Source of the DNA: Fredericiella sp963839515 | GTDB lineage: Bacteria > Chloroflexota > Anaerolineae > Caldilineales > Caldilineaceae | DNA: 64,000 nucleotides | Direction: 5' to 3' | NCBI GenBank assembly: GCA_963839515.1 | Contig: CAWIVN010000019.1 | Coordinates: forward strand, 124,001 to 188,000 | Shown here: positions 37,232-44,879 of the stretch, in pieces | Position numbering within the stretch: position 1 is the stretch's first letter | Layout: each line of letters opens with the position of its first letter | Program-made: the position numbers and the translations under genes | Notes under the pieces: generated by a model | What the model saw: only the letters and a program-made list of their open reading frames with translations | The model's database searches: none | What the model was told of the DNA's origin: nothing

Positions 37232-37726
37232 TTACCTGCGTCTCCGCACCTGGCGGGTCTGGTCGGCGGTATAAGGCAATAGGGCGAGGTGGCGGGCTCG
37301 CTTTACCTCGCGTACGATGCGGCGCTGCATCTTGGCGCTAACGCGTGTCTTGCGGCGCGACATGATGCGCCCGCGGCGGTCCAGAAAGCGTGATAGCAGC
37401 GGCACATTCTTAAAGTTGATGTCTTCGATCTTGACATCGCTGCCGACGCGGCGACGCTCTCCTTTGTCGCGTTCGACATACTCTTCGGGGGCGGAAAAGA
37501 CTTCGCCCTCTTCGGCGTCATCGCCATCGTCGCCTGCATCCACGTCGCTTGCATCCACGTCGCTTGCATCCACGTCGCTTGCATCCACGTCGCTTGCATC
37601 CACGTCGATGACAGTCTCTGCGTCGACGGCCATTTCTGCATCGACGCCCGTCTCTTCGCCGTCAGGGATAGGATAGGCGTTGACGGAGGGTTCAACTTCT
37701 GGTGTGTTATCGATTTGCTCGTTCAT
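37232..37726 (-). CDS. rpsR: 30S ribosomal protein S18 with acidic N-terminal extension
   Basis: 164 residues from ATG 37726 (AAAGGA site upstream), about twice the usual 70-100. The C-terminal 70 residues are S18: FKNVPLLSRFLDRRGRI, RKTRVSAKMQRRIVREVKRARHLALLPY. The first 90 residues are very acidic and contain a five-residue unit (DASDV) repeated about five times. S18 binds the central domain of 16S rRNA together with S6. The gene follows rpsF by 32 bases and precedes the parvulin gene. The extension is unusual; the core looks complete. Confidence 0.95.
   Translation of the reverse strand: MNEQIDNTPEVEPSVNAYPIPDGEETGVDAEMAVDAETVIDVDASDVDASDVDASDVDASDVDAGDDGDDAEEGEVFSAPEEYVERDKGERRRVGSDVKIEDINFKNVPLLSRFLDRRGRIMSRRKTRVSAKMQRRIVREVKRARHLALLPYTADQTRQVRRRR
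37536..37608. repeat. 15-base tandem repeat inside rpsR
   Basis: About 4.9 exact copies of GCATCCACGTCGCTT (plus strand), coding on the minus strand for the acidic DASDV repeat. Copies are identical, which points to recent slippage; copy number may vary between strains. Confidence 0.9.
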
Positions 37727-37758
37727 TTCGTTGGGTTCCTTTGACACCTGGCGGCTGA

Positions 37759-38064
37759 TCAATACTCGTCTTGACGCATCAACAAATATCGGATCACATC
37801 TTCGGCATAGCGAAGGGTGCGGTCCAGTTCGTCGGTGCCGCTGGGAGGCATCGCAAAGCGATGCAGGACGTAGTAGCCTTCGAAGAAACGGTCAATCGGA
37901 TAGGCCAGGTTACGCCGACCCCATGGCTCGGTCACGATTTCCGTGCCGCCCTGGGAAGCAATCAAGTCCCCCATCCGCTTTTCAAAGCCCTGGATCGCAG
38001 TGTCATCCAGTCCAGGTTGAAGGACGTACACCAACTCGTATTCTCTTGTGTCTGCACCGTTCAT
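37759..38064 (-). CDS. rpsF: 30S ribosomal protein S6
   Basis: 101 residues. EYELVYVLQPGLDDTAIQGF, GGTEIVTEPWGRRNLAYPID and the aromatic FEGYYVLHRFAMPP segment are the S6 fold; ERTLRYAEDVIRYLLMR-like residues close it. The start at 38064 is fixed by AAGGAG upstream and by family length; the longer open frame to 38460 is spurious. S6 pairs with S18 on 16S rRNA. The common ssb gene between rpsF and rpsR, and rplI after rpsR, are both absent here. Confidence 0.96.
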   Translation of the reverse strand: MNGADTREYELVYVLQPGLDDTAIQGFEKRMGDLIASQGGTEIVTEPWGRRNLAYPIDRFFEGYYVLHRFAMPPSGTDELDRTLRYAEDVIRYLLMRQDEY

Positions 38065-38128
38065 GCTTGCTAAACTCCTTATACTCTTTCTCTGGAGATG
38101 CCCGCAGGCAAACCCTGCGAACAGAAAG

Positions 38129-38164
38129 AACGAGGGGCCGGGGTGCACCGGTAGTCCCCTCGTT
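38129..38164 (-). promoter_or_regulatory. Structured 5' leader of rpsF (candidate S6:S18 autoregulatory site)
   Basis: On the minus strand a 9-bp stem (38156-38164 with 38129-38137) encloses a region containing ACCGGTG and CCCCGG that can form an inner helix. It lies in the mRNA leader between the promoter and the rpsF start and is not followed by a T run, so it is not an obvious terminator. S6:S18-binding leader motifs are known from other bacteria; assignment here rests on position and the ACCG element only. Confidence 0.5.
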
Positions 38165-38178
38165 GCAAACCATCGTTT

Positions 38179-38207
38179 AGTGTACCATCGCCAAGGAAAG
38201 CGATCAA
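38179..38207 (-). promoter_or_regulatory. Promoter of the rpsF-rpsR operon
   Basis: On the minus strand TTGATC (38202-38207), a 17-base spacer and TACACT (38179-38184). It yields a leader of roughly 108 bases that includes the rpsF hairpin. Confidence 0.65.
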
Positions 38208-38234
38208 ATTTCCAGACGTCCGCGGGGCACAAGG

Positions 38235-38240
38235 TATAAT
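38235..38240 (+). promoter_or_regulatory. -10 element of the Memo gene, probable leaderless start
   Basis: Perfect TATAAT; the ATG at 38248 lies seven bases beyond it, at the expected transcription start. No ribosome site is present. The -35 is weak. Confidence 0.55.
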
Positions 38241-38247
38241 AGCGCCC

Positions 38248-39483
38248 ATGAACGGAACCAATGGCACCTCTCACTATCCAAAGCTGCGGGCCCTCGACGT
38301 GCGGCCCGTAGTTCATGAAGGTCAACACTATATCCTGCTGCGCGATCCGCAGCAGTTGAGCGAACACCAATTGCTTGTACCCCAGCCGCTTGCGGCCGTC
38401 CTGGCCTTTTGTGACGGTCGCCACGACGTTCCCCAAATGGTGGCGGCGTTTCAGCAGCACTACGGCATCGAATTGCCTGAGGAGAACGTCGACGAGTTAC
38501 TCGAAGTCCTGGATACAGCAGCTATGTTGGACAACGAGCGCGCGGGTGAGGCGTACGAAGCAGCACGCGCCGCTTTCCGCAGCGAGCCATACCGAATGCC
38601 GGCACTGGCGGGCCCGTCTTATCCAGCCGATGACAAGTCACTATGGGGGCTCTTGCAGGACTACCTCGAAGATGTGGGGAATATTGAACCATTGGCGATC
38701 GACTGGACTAGACCGGTTGGGCTGCTCAGCCCCCATATCGACTTTGGACGCGGCGGTGAGGTCTATGCGCAAGTTTGGAAGCGGGCAGAGCAGGCGGCGC
38801 GTGAAGCAGAACTCGTCATACTGCTCGGCACAGACCACTACGGCAGTGACCTGTTTTCGCTGACGCGGCAGAACTACGCTACGCCCTACGGCGTACTGCC
38901 GACCGACACAACCATCGTCGATCAGCTTGCTGCCGTAATCGGCGAGGAAGCAGCCTACGCTGGAGAACTGCGCCACCGGAGCGAGCATTCGCTGGAACTG
39001 GTGGCCGTTTGGCTCCACCATATGCGCGCAGGCGAACCGGTGCCAATGGTGCCGATTCTAACAGGATCGTTCCACCCGTTCATGAGTGATGGCGTGGAAC
39101 CGCAAGACGACGAGACCATTCGCACCGTGCTGGCAACGCTGCGCCAGGCGATGCAAGACAAACGTGTACTCGTGGTGGCATCTGGCGACCTGGCGCACGT
39201 GGGACCCGCCTTTGGCGGACGCCCGTTGACGACCATCGGCCGCGAGAAGCTGCGTACGGCCGACGAAGAGTTGATCACGGCAATGAAGGCGGGGGACTCG
39301 GCAGGTTTCTTTGCCGCAATCCGCCGCGTGCAAAATCGTAACAACGTGTGTGGAGTAGCGCCGATTTCACTCACCATGCAGTTGGTAGACGCTCGGGCAG
39401 GCGAGCAGTGGGGATATGCCACATGCTCGGCTGATGAAAAAGACACCTCTGTGGTAACGGTCACGGGGATGTTGTTTGCTTGA
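38248..39483 (+). CDS. Memo-family protein (AmmeMemoRadiSam system protein B-like)
   Basis: 411 residues. The C-terminal 290 residues are a Memo domain, related to extradiol dioxygenases: LLSPHIDFGRGG, VILLGTDHYGS, HRSEHSLELVAVWL, SGDLAHVGPAFGG and CGVAPISLTMQL carry the conserved His/Asp/Cys positions. About 120 N-terminal residues (ILLRDPQQLSEHQLLVPQPL, VAAFQQHYGIELPEENV) form an additional helical domain that resembles PqqD-like or GSCFA-type winged folds. Known partners (AMMECR1 and a radical SAM protein) are not in the window. Biochemical function of the family in bacteria is unsettled. It diverges from rpsF. Confidence 0.85.
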   Translation: MNGTNGTSHYPKLRALDVRPVVHEGQHYILLRDPQQLSEHQLLVPQPLAAVLAFCDGRHDVPQMVAAFQQHYGIELPEENVDELLEVLDTAAMLDNERAGEAYEAARAAFRSEPYRMPALAGPSYPADDKSLWGLLQDYLEDVGNIEPLAIDWTRPVGLLSPHIDFGRGGEVYAQVWKRAEQAAREAELVILLGTDHYGSDLFSLTRQNYATPYGVLPTDTTIVDQLAAVIGEEAAYAGELRHRSEHSLELVAVWLHHMRAGEPVPMVPILTGSFHPFMSDGVEPQDDETIRTVLATLRQAMQDKRVLVVASGDLAHVGPAFGGRPLTTIGREKLRTADEELITAMKAGDSAGFFAAIRRVQNRNNVCGVAPISLTMQLVDARAGEQWGYATCSADEKDTSVVTVTGMLFA

Positions 39484-39628
39484 AGCCCGCGGGAACATTC
39501 GCTGGTGCGCCACCGTCCTAAGGCTAGCTCATCAAGAGAGCGGCCTGGGACGTCCAGGAAATCGGCAAATGTATACAACTTGCAACCCGGTTTGGCTGGG
39601 TTGCCCAACACGGAGGACACGCAAACGT

Positions 39629-40450
39629 ATGAAGCAGACCTTTACTCGCACCCTGCTGGCCGCGGGCCTATCGGCGGCTGTGCTCTTTGGCGCTGCAGCC
39701 GTCAGTGCGCCGTCGTGGGCGAACTACAGCATCGTGCGCGCACAAGAGGCCACGGCCACTCCTGTCGCGCCAACCGCAGAGGCCACGGTCACACCTGGCG
39801 TCACCCAAAACCTGCCGCGCACCATCACGGTAGTTGGCGACGGCACGGTCAACATTAAGCCGGACGTCGCGCGCGCCAACATTGGCGTCGAAGTGCTCAG
39901 GTCATCGGTGGATGAAGCGGCGGCCGAGAACAATAAAGTCACCGAGCAGGTGCTGGCTGCCCTAAAAGAGATGGGCATTGCGGAAGAAGATATCCAGACT
40001 TCCGGCTACAGTGTCTTCTCCGAGCGCTACAGCCCGGACGGCTCGCCCAGCACCGAAGTTCAGTACCGCGTGACCAATACGGTCAACGTGTTGATCCGCA
40101 ATCTGGACGACGTCGGCGCTATTTTGGATGCTTCGATCAAGGCCGGCGCCAACAATATCTACGGCGTCGAGTTCCTGCTTGACGACCCGACGGCCGCTCG
40201 CTCAGCTGCGCGCAAGATGGCGGTCGAGAATGCTGCCGCTACGGCTACGGAGTTGGCGGGCCTGACTGGCGTCAATGTCGGACCGATTGTGAGCATCAGC
40301 GAAGTGATCGGCCAAAATGGCGGTTTCTACAGTAACCAGTTCACCCAATTCTCGACCGGCATGGGTGGTGGCAGGCTGGATGCTCCCATCGAGCCTGGAC
40401 AATTGCGCTTGACCATGCAGTTGCAGGTGACGTACGAATTGGTTGATTAG
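39629..40450 (+). CDS. Secreted SIMPL-domain (DUF541) protein
   Basis: 273 residues from ATG 39629, chosen for the GGAGGA upstream and a following signal peptide (TRTLLAAGLSAAVLFGAAAVSAPSWA). The mature part has a Thr/Ala spacer, then ITVVGDGTVNIKPDVARANIGVEV and YRVTNTVNVLIRNLDDVGAILDA, which define the SIMPL/DUF541 family. Members are exported and often described from oxidative-stress or signalling contexts; molecular role is unknown. A strong terminator follows. Confidence 0.9.
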   Translation: MKQTFTRTLLAAGLSAAVLFGAAAVSAPSWANYSIVRAQEATATPVAPTAEATVTPGVTQNLPRTITVVGDGTVNIKPDVARANIGVEVLRSSVDEAAAENNKVTEQVLAALKEMGIAEEDIQTSGYSVFSERYSPDGSPSTEVQYRVTNTVNVLIRNLDDVGAILDASIKAGANNIYGVEFLLDDPTAARSAARKMAVENAAATATELAGLTGVNVGPIVSISEVIGQNGGFYSNQFTQFSTGMGGGRLDAPIEPGQLRLTMQLQVTYELVD

Positions 40451-40476
40451 CCCCCAATTTCCGTCCGCATACAAGT

Positions 40477-40518
40477 AAAGCAAATTGCACGGCCTTGGCT
40501 GGCCGTGCAATTTGCTTT
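40477..40518 (+). terminator. Hairpin terminator after the SIMPL gene
   Basis: An 18-bp perfect stem (40477-40494 with 40501-40518) with a six-base loop, A-rich before and T-rich after; it ends 68 bases past the stop. Confidence 0.8.
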
Positions 40519-40683
40519 GTTAATCTAGTATTAACCACACGCCTAAATTGCCGTTAGCGTAGTTAATCACTCTGTGGTAGAACGTTCTTGCAAGGCGCAA
40601 GACCCAGGGAACCCAAGCCCAGGTCTCCAGCATATTGTTCATCAACCGGTTTATCAACGGACAGACAACTCAGGAGGAAACCT

Positions 40684-41901
40684 ATGACGCAGAAGCGGCA
40701 CAAATTTCTGCACGCAGCGGTTCTTGGTGCGCTGATTTTTGCGATTACGGGCTGTGCGGCCCCGGCGCCAGCGGCTCCGGCAGCGCCTGCGGCCGAAGCA
40801 ACGGAAGCGACGGCGGAAGCAACGGCAACCGAAGCTGTCGCCGAAGCACCTGCGGCGGAAGCGGCAGCTGCTGCTCCTGCCAACATGGACGAGCTTATTG
40901 CCGCCGCCAAGGCGGAAGGCGAACTGACGACTATCGCCCTGCCGCACGACTGGTGCAACTACGGGGAGGTCATCCAGAGCTTCAAGGACAAATACGGTTT
41001 GACCGTCAACGAGTTGAATCCGGACGCTGGTTCAGGTGACGAACTGGAGGCGATCAAGGCCAACAAGGATAACATGGGACCGCAAGCGCCTGATGTCATT
41101 GACGTCGGCTTTTCCTTTGGTCCACAGTCCCAGGCTGAAGGTCTGATCCAGCCGTACAAGGTAAGCACCTGGGACACGATTCCGGACGAAGTGAAGGATC
41201 CCGATGGTTACTGGTACGGCGACTACTACGGTGTGATGGCGTTTATGGTCAACAAGGACGTCATTGCCAATGCGCCGCAGACCTGGGCCGATCTGCTGAA
41301 GGATGAGTACGCAGCCGCCGTGGCGCTCTCCGGCGATCCGCGCACGTCCAACCAGGCAATCCTATCAGTGCAGAATGCCAGCCTAGCCAATGGCGGTACA
41401 CTCGAAGATCCTACCAAGGGCCTGGAATTCTTCGCCGAGTTGAACAGCAAGGGCAATTACGTGCCCGTGATCGCAAATAATGCCCTTGTGGCTCGCGGCG
41501 AAACGCCCATTCGCATCACCTGGGACTACAACGGCCTGGCCGGGGCGGATTCGTTTGAAGGCAACCCGCCGGTAGAAGTTGTTGTACCTACCGATGCTCG
41601 CATCGCCGGTGTCTATGTGCAGGCCATCAGCGCCTACGCTCCCCATCCCAACGCTGCCAAGCTGTGGATGGAGCATCTCTACTCGGACGAAGGCCAGCTG
41701 CTGTGGATGAAGGGCTACTGCCACCCGATTCGCGAGGCCGACCTGCGTGCGCGCGGTGTCGTGCCCGAAGAACTGGCAGCCAAGCTGCCCGATGTCAGTG
41801 GCGCAGTCTTCCCGACCGTTGACCAGTTGGTCGAAGGCAAGAACGTCATCACCGGCCAGTGGGACAGCGTGGTAGGCGTGGAAGTGACGGAACAACAGTA
41901 A
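40684..41901 (+). CDS. ABC transporter substrate-binding lipoprotein (spermidine/iron type)
   Basis: 405 residues from ATG 40684 with an AGGAGGAAAC site. The signal peptide ends in ITGC, a lipobox, followed by an Ala/Pro/Thr linker. The rest is a type II periplasmic-binding fold: LTTIALPHDWCNYGEVIQSF, ANKDNMGPQAPDVIDVGF, YWYGDYYGVMAFMVNKDV, WADLLKDEYAAAVAL, and HPNAAKLWMEHLYSDEGQ. These traits are shared by PotD-, FbpA- and AEP-binding proteins. It heads an operon with two permeases and an ATPase. Substrate is not settled; polyamine, ferric iron or an organic acid/phosphonate are possible. Confidence 0.88.
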   Translation: MTQKRHKFLHAAVLGALIFAITGCAAPAPAAPAAPAAEATEATAEATATEAVAEAPAAEAAAAAPANMDELIAAAKAEGELTTIALPHDWCNYGEVIQSFKDKYGLTVNELNPDAGSGDELEAIKANKDNMGPQAPDVIDVGFSFGPQSQAEGLIQPYKVSTWDTIPDEVKDPDGYWYGDYYGVMAFMVNKDVIANAPQTWADLLKDEYAAAVALSGDPRTSNQAILSVQNASLANGGTLEDPTKGLEFFAELNSKGNYVPVIANNALVARGETPIRITWDYNGLAGADSFEGNPPVEVVVPTDARIAGVYVQAISAYAPHPNAAKLWMEHLYSDEGQLLWMKGYCHPIREADLRARGVVPEELAAKLPDVSGAVFPTVDQLVEGKNVITGQWDSVVGVEVTEQQ

Positions 41902-41906
41902 CCGAT

Positions 41907-41973
41907 GAGAGGGTGAGAGGTGAGAGGTGAGATATTGCATCGTCACCCTCTCACTCTCTTTCACCTTTCACCC
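41907..41973 (+). repeat. Imperfect inverted repeat between binding-protein and permease genes
   Basis: A GAGAGGTGAG-rich left arm (41907-41931) pairs with a CTCTTTCACCTTTCACCC-type right arm (41944-41973) through Watson-Crick and G-U pairs. Placed directly after the binding-protein stop, it could lower readthrough or protect the upstream mRNA 3' end so that the binding protein is made in excess. Confidence 0.55.
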
Positions 41974-41998
41974 TTGCAACGACTGGAGGTCGCCGCGC

Positions 41999-42874
41999 AT
42001 GCCCACCAACGTTACAGCAGCACCGCCACGTCGCCTAAACTGGGCTTGGCTTGGGGTTTTGCCATTTTTCATTTTTGCCATACTTTTTATCTTTATCCCT
42101 TCGGCCTCTCTCTTTATTGACAGCTTCCGCAGCCAGGACGGCGGTTTCACGCTGCAGCACATTGCCGGCCTCGCCGAGCCGCCGATACCGCAATCTTATT
42201 GGCTGAGTATCCGCATCAGCCTTTTCACTGCCCTGGGCGGCGGCCTTTTAGGCTTTCTTATGGCCTATGCGCTGACCATGGGCAACTTGCCGCGCTGGCT
42301 GCGTCCCGTCACGCTGACCTTTGCCGGCGTAGCCTCCAACTTTGCCGGCGTGCCGCTGGCCTTCGCTTTCATTTCCACGTTGGGACGCACCGGCTTCATC
42401 TCCGTAATCCTGCGCGATTTTTTTGGGGTCAATATCTACGGCGCGGGATTCAACCTTTACAGTTTTCTCGGCCTGAGCCTTACCTACATGTACTTCCAAT
42501 TTCCGCTAATGCTGCTCATCATGGTGCCCGCCATTGAAGGCTTAAAGCGCGAATGGCGTGAGGCAGCCGAAAACTTGGGGGCATCGACTACCCAGTACTG
42601 GTGGCGAGTAGGACTGCCGATCTTACTGCCGTCGCTGCTGGGTACGATTTTGCTGCTGTTTGGAAACGCGTTTGGAGCGTATGCAACGGCGTATGCTCTT
42701 ACTGGCGGTCAATTGGACCTGATCACGATCGAGATCGGCGCCCAGATGCGCGGCGACGTGCTGCGCAACCCGAACTTGGGGTATGCCATGGCGTTGGGCA
42801 TGGTCGTCATCATGGCGATTTGCATCCTCGGCTATACCTGGCTGCAGCGCCTGTCGGAACGTTGGCTGAAATAG
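41999..42874 (+). CDS. ABC transporter permease (PotB/FbpB-like)
   Basis: 291 residues from ATG 41999, selected for GGAGGT eight bases upstream. Six membrane helices are visible (FFIFAILFIFIPSASLFI first) and the EAA loop EWREAAENLGASTTQYWWRVGLPIL contacts the ATPase. Length and helix pattern match PotB-type permeases. The second permease begins 13 bases after its stop. Confidence 0.9.
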   Translation: MPTNVTAAPPRRLNWAWLGVLPFFIFAILFIFIPSASLFIDSFRSQDGGFTLQHIAGLAEPPIPQSYWLSIRISLFTALGGGLLGFLMAYALTMGNLPRWLRPVTLTFAGVASNFAGVPLAFAFISTLGRTGFISVILRDFFGVNIYGAGFNLYSFLGLSLTYMYFQFPLMLLIMVPAIEGLKREWREAAENLGASTTQYWWRVGLPILLPSLLGTILLLFGNAFGAYATAYALTGGQLDLITIEIGAQMRGDVLRNPNLGYAMALGMVVIMAICILGYTWLQRLSERWLK

Positions 42875-42887
42875 AGAGGACGCAAAG

Positions 42888-43706
42888 ATGAAGCGCGGTG
42901 TCAGTTGGTTTGCTTGGATCTGGTTCATCATTGGCGCTGTTTATTTCATTATCCCGCTATGGGGTACGTTAGTCTTCTCGCTGCAAAAGCAGCGCGGTAC
43001 GATTAGCGTTGCCGCCTACCAGTCCGCATTTGCCGACCCCAACTTCTGGGAAACATTTCTCTTTTCCAACATGATGGCAGTCTTCACAATTATCGCCAGC
43101 CTGCTGCTGATCGTGCCCACCGCCTACTGGGTGCGGTTGCGGTTGCCACGTCTCCGCCCGGTGGTCGAGTTCATTACATTGCTGCCTTTCGTTATCCCAG
43201 CCATCGTGCTGGTATTTGGTTTTCTGAAGACTTACAGTCAGCCGTTAACAATCTTTGGTATTCCACTGTTTCCTTCCCTTACTAGCACAAATTGGTTGAC
43301 CAACTTCCTGCTGGTAATGGGTTATACCGTGTTGGCCCTACCTTATATGTACCGATCGGTGGATAATGGGTTGCGAGCTATGGACGTAGCGACGTTGACC
43401 GAGGCTGCGCAGAGCCTGGGGGCGGGCTGGGGAACCATTCTGTGGCGCGTAATCATGCCCAATCTGCGCTCGGCCTTGTTGAGCGGCTCGCTACTCACCT
43501 TTGCCATCGTCGTAGGCGAACTGACGATTGCGACCTTCCTTGCACGTCCTGCGTTCGGCCCCTACCTGGCATTACTGGGCAATCACAGGGCCTATGAGCC
43601 GGCGGCGTTGGCAATCGTCAGCTTTGGTCTCACCTGGCTGGCGATGGGATTGATCAACCTGGTAACGCGCGGCCGCGAAGAAGGCGCCGTGACGGCGGCA
43701 CATTAG
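42888..43706 (+). CDS. ABC transporter permease (PotC-like)
   Basis: 272 residues with six helices. A single N-terminal helix (FAWIWFIIGAVYFIIPLWGTL) precedes the core, and the EAA loop is seen as LTEAAQSLGAGWGTILWRVI. It should pair with the preceding permease. An AGAGGACGCAAAG site stands before the ATG. The ATPase gene follows after 64 bases. Confidence 0.9.
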   Translation: MKRGVSWFAWIWFIIGAVYFIIPLWGTLVFSLQKQRGTISVAAYQSAFADPNFWETFLFSNMMAVFTIIASLLLIVPTAYWVRLRLPRLRPVVEFITLLPFVIPAIVLVFGFLKTYSQPLTIFGIPLFPSLTSTNWLTNFLLVMGYTVLALPYMYRSVDNGLRAMDVATLTEAAQSLGAGWGTILWRVIMPNLRSALLSGSLLTFAIVVGELTIATFLARPAFGPYLALLGNHRAYEPAALAIVSFGLTWLAMGLINLVTRGREEGAVTAAH

Positions 43707-43770
43707 CCAGGACATTTCGAATTCCCAGGCGCACGACAGCTGCCAAATCAGATACACATACAGGGATTCT

Positions 43771-44841
43771 ATGGCATTCTTAGAGCTCAGCAACGTACGC
43801 AAAGTGTTTCCCAATGCCCAGACGGCCGCAGTGGAAAACTTTGATCTAGCCGTGGATCGCGGCGAGTTCGTTTCGTTTTTGGGGCCCAGCGGTTGCGGCA
43901 AAACGACGACGCTGCGTATGGTAGCCGGATTTGAGATCCCCACCTCCGGCAGCATCGTGATGGACGGCAAGGACATCACCGGCATTCGCCCTAACCAACG
44001 CAATATTGGCATGGTGTTTCAGTCCTATGCCTTGTTTCCCAACATGAACGTGGCCGACAATATTGGCTTCGGACTCTCCGTGGCGCACATGGCCAAGCCG
44101 GACATTCAGCAGCGGGTCAAGGAGATGCTGGCGCTGATCAAGCTGGAACAGCTTGGCGGGCGCTACCCCTACCAACTGTCGGGTGGCCAGCAGCAGCGTG
44201 TGGCCCTGGCACGCGCGCTGGCAATGCGGCCACAGCTGCTCCTGCTCGACGAGCCGCTGTCGGCGCTGGACGCCAAAATTCGCGTTTCACTGCGCAACGA
44301 GATCCGAGCCATCCAGCGCCAGCTAGGCATTACCACCATATATGTGACGCACGACCAGGAAGAAGCCCTGTCACTCTCCGACCGTGTAGTAGTCATGAAC
44401 CAAGGCGTGGTCGAACAGGTCGGACCGCCGTTTGAAATTTACAACTTTCCCCAAACGGCCTTTGTTGCCTCGTTCGTCGGCACGCTGAACGTGGTGGATG
44501 CCACCGTGCTTGACCCGCAGCCGGGAGCGCTACAGGTGGCAGGACAGACAATTCATGCGCCGGCGGCTCTCAGCGGCTATAGCGCGGGGCAGGCAGTCAA
44601 GCTGGCGCTGCGACCGGAACTCTTCTCGCCGGAATCAACTGAGGCACTGGGAGAGAACTGCTTGAACGGCACCGTAGAAAACGTGGTCTTCTTGGGTGCC
44701 CTCGTGCGCGTACATGTGCGTGTGGGCGACAGCCTCCTTTTGATGGACGAGTTCAACAATCCCAACTTGGCTGTGCCCGAGATCGGCTCGACGATCCAGC
44801 TGTATTTCCGGCGCGAGAACTGCTTGATGCTGGTACAGTAG
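43771..44841 (+). CDS. ABC transporter ATP-binding protein (PotA/FbpC-like)
   Basis: 356 residues. Walker A GPSGCGKTTTLRMVAG, Q-loop MVFQSYALFPNM, signature LSGGQQQRVALARAL, Walker B LLLLDEPLSALD and H-loop YVTHDQEEALSL are all intact, so it should hydrolyse ATP. The C-terminal 120 residues are a TOBE-type regulatory domain (LALRPELFSPES, NVVFLGALVRVHVRVGDSLL). It powers the importer encoded by the three upstream genes and closes the operon. Confidence 0.95.
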   Translation: MAFLELSNVRKVFPNAQTAAVENFDLAVDRGEFVSFLGPSGCGKTTTLRMVAGFEIPTSGSIVMDGKDITGIRPNQRNIGMVFQSYALFPNMNVADNIGFGLSVAHMAKPDIQQRVKEMLALIKLEQLGGRYPYQLSGGQQQRVALARALAMRPQLLLLDEPLSALDAKIRVSLRNEIRAIQRQLGITTIYVTHDQEEALSLSDRVVVMNQGVVEQVGPPFEIYNFPQTAFVASFVGTLNVVDATVLDPQPGALQVAGQTIHAPAALSGYSAGQAVKLALRPELFSPESTEALGENCLNGTVENVVFLGALVRVHVRVGDSLLLMDEFNNPNLAVPEIGSTIQLYFRRENCLMLVQ

Positions 44842-44867
44842 AGGTAGGAGCACAGGCTCACTTGCGT

Positions 44868-44873
44868 TATGAT
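44868..44873 (+). promoter_or_regulatory. -10 element of the serine hydrolase gene, probable leaderless start
   Basis: TATGAT six bases before the ATG at 44880. The -35 region is weak and there is no ribosome site. It overlaps the longer frame start at 44862, which argues for 44880. Confidence 0.45.
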
Positions 44874-44879
44874 GGCATC

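Noticed and set aside
37536..37608. Short regular repeats considered as a CRISPR array
   Set aside because: Repeat units are contiguous with no spacers and stay in frame with rpsR.
38065..38460. Long N-terminal extension of the rpsF reading frame
   Set aside because: Crosses the promoter and leader hairpin and even the divergent Memo gene; the ATG at 38064 has a proper ribosome site.
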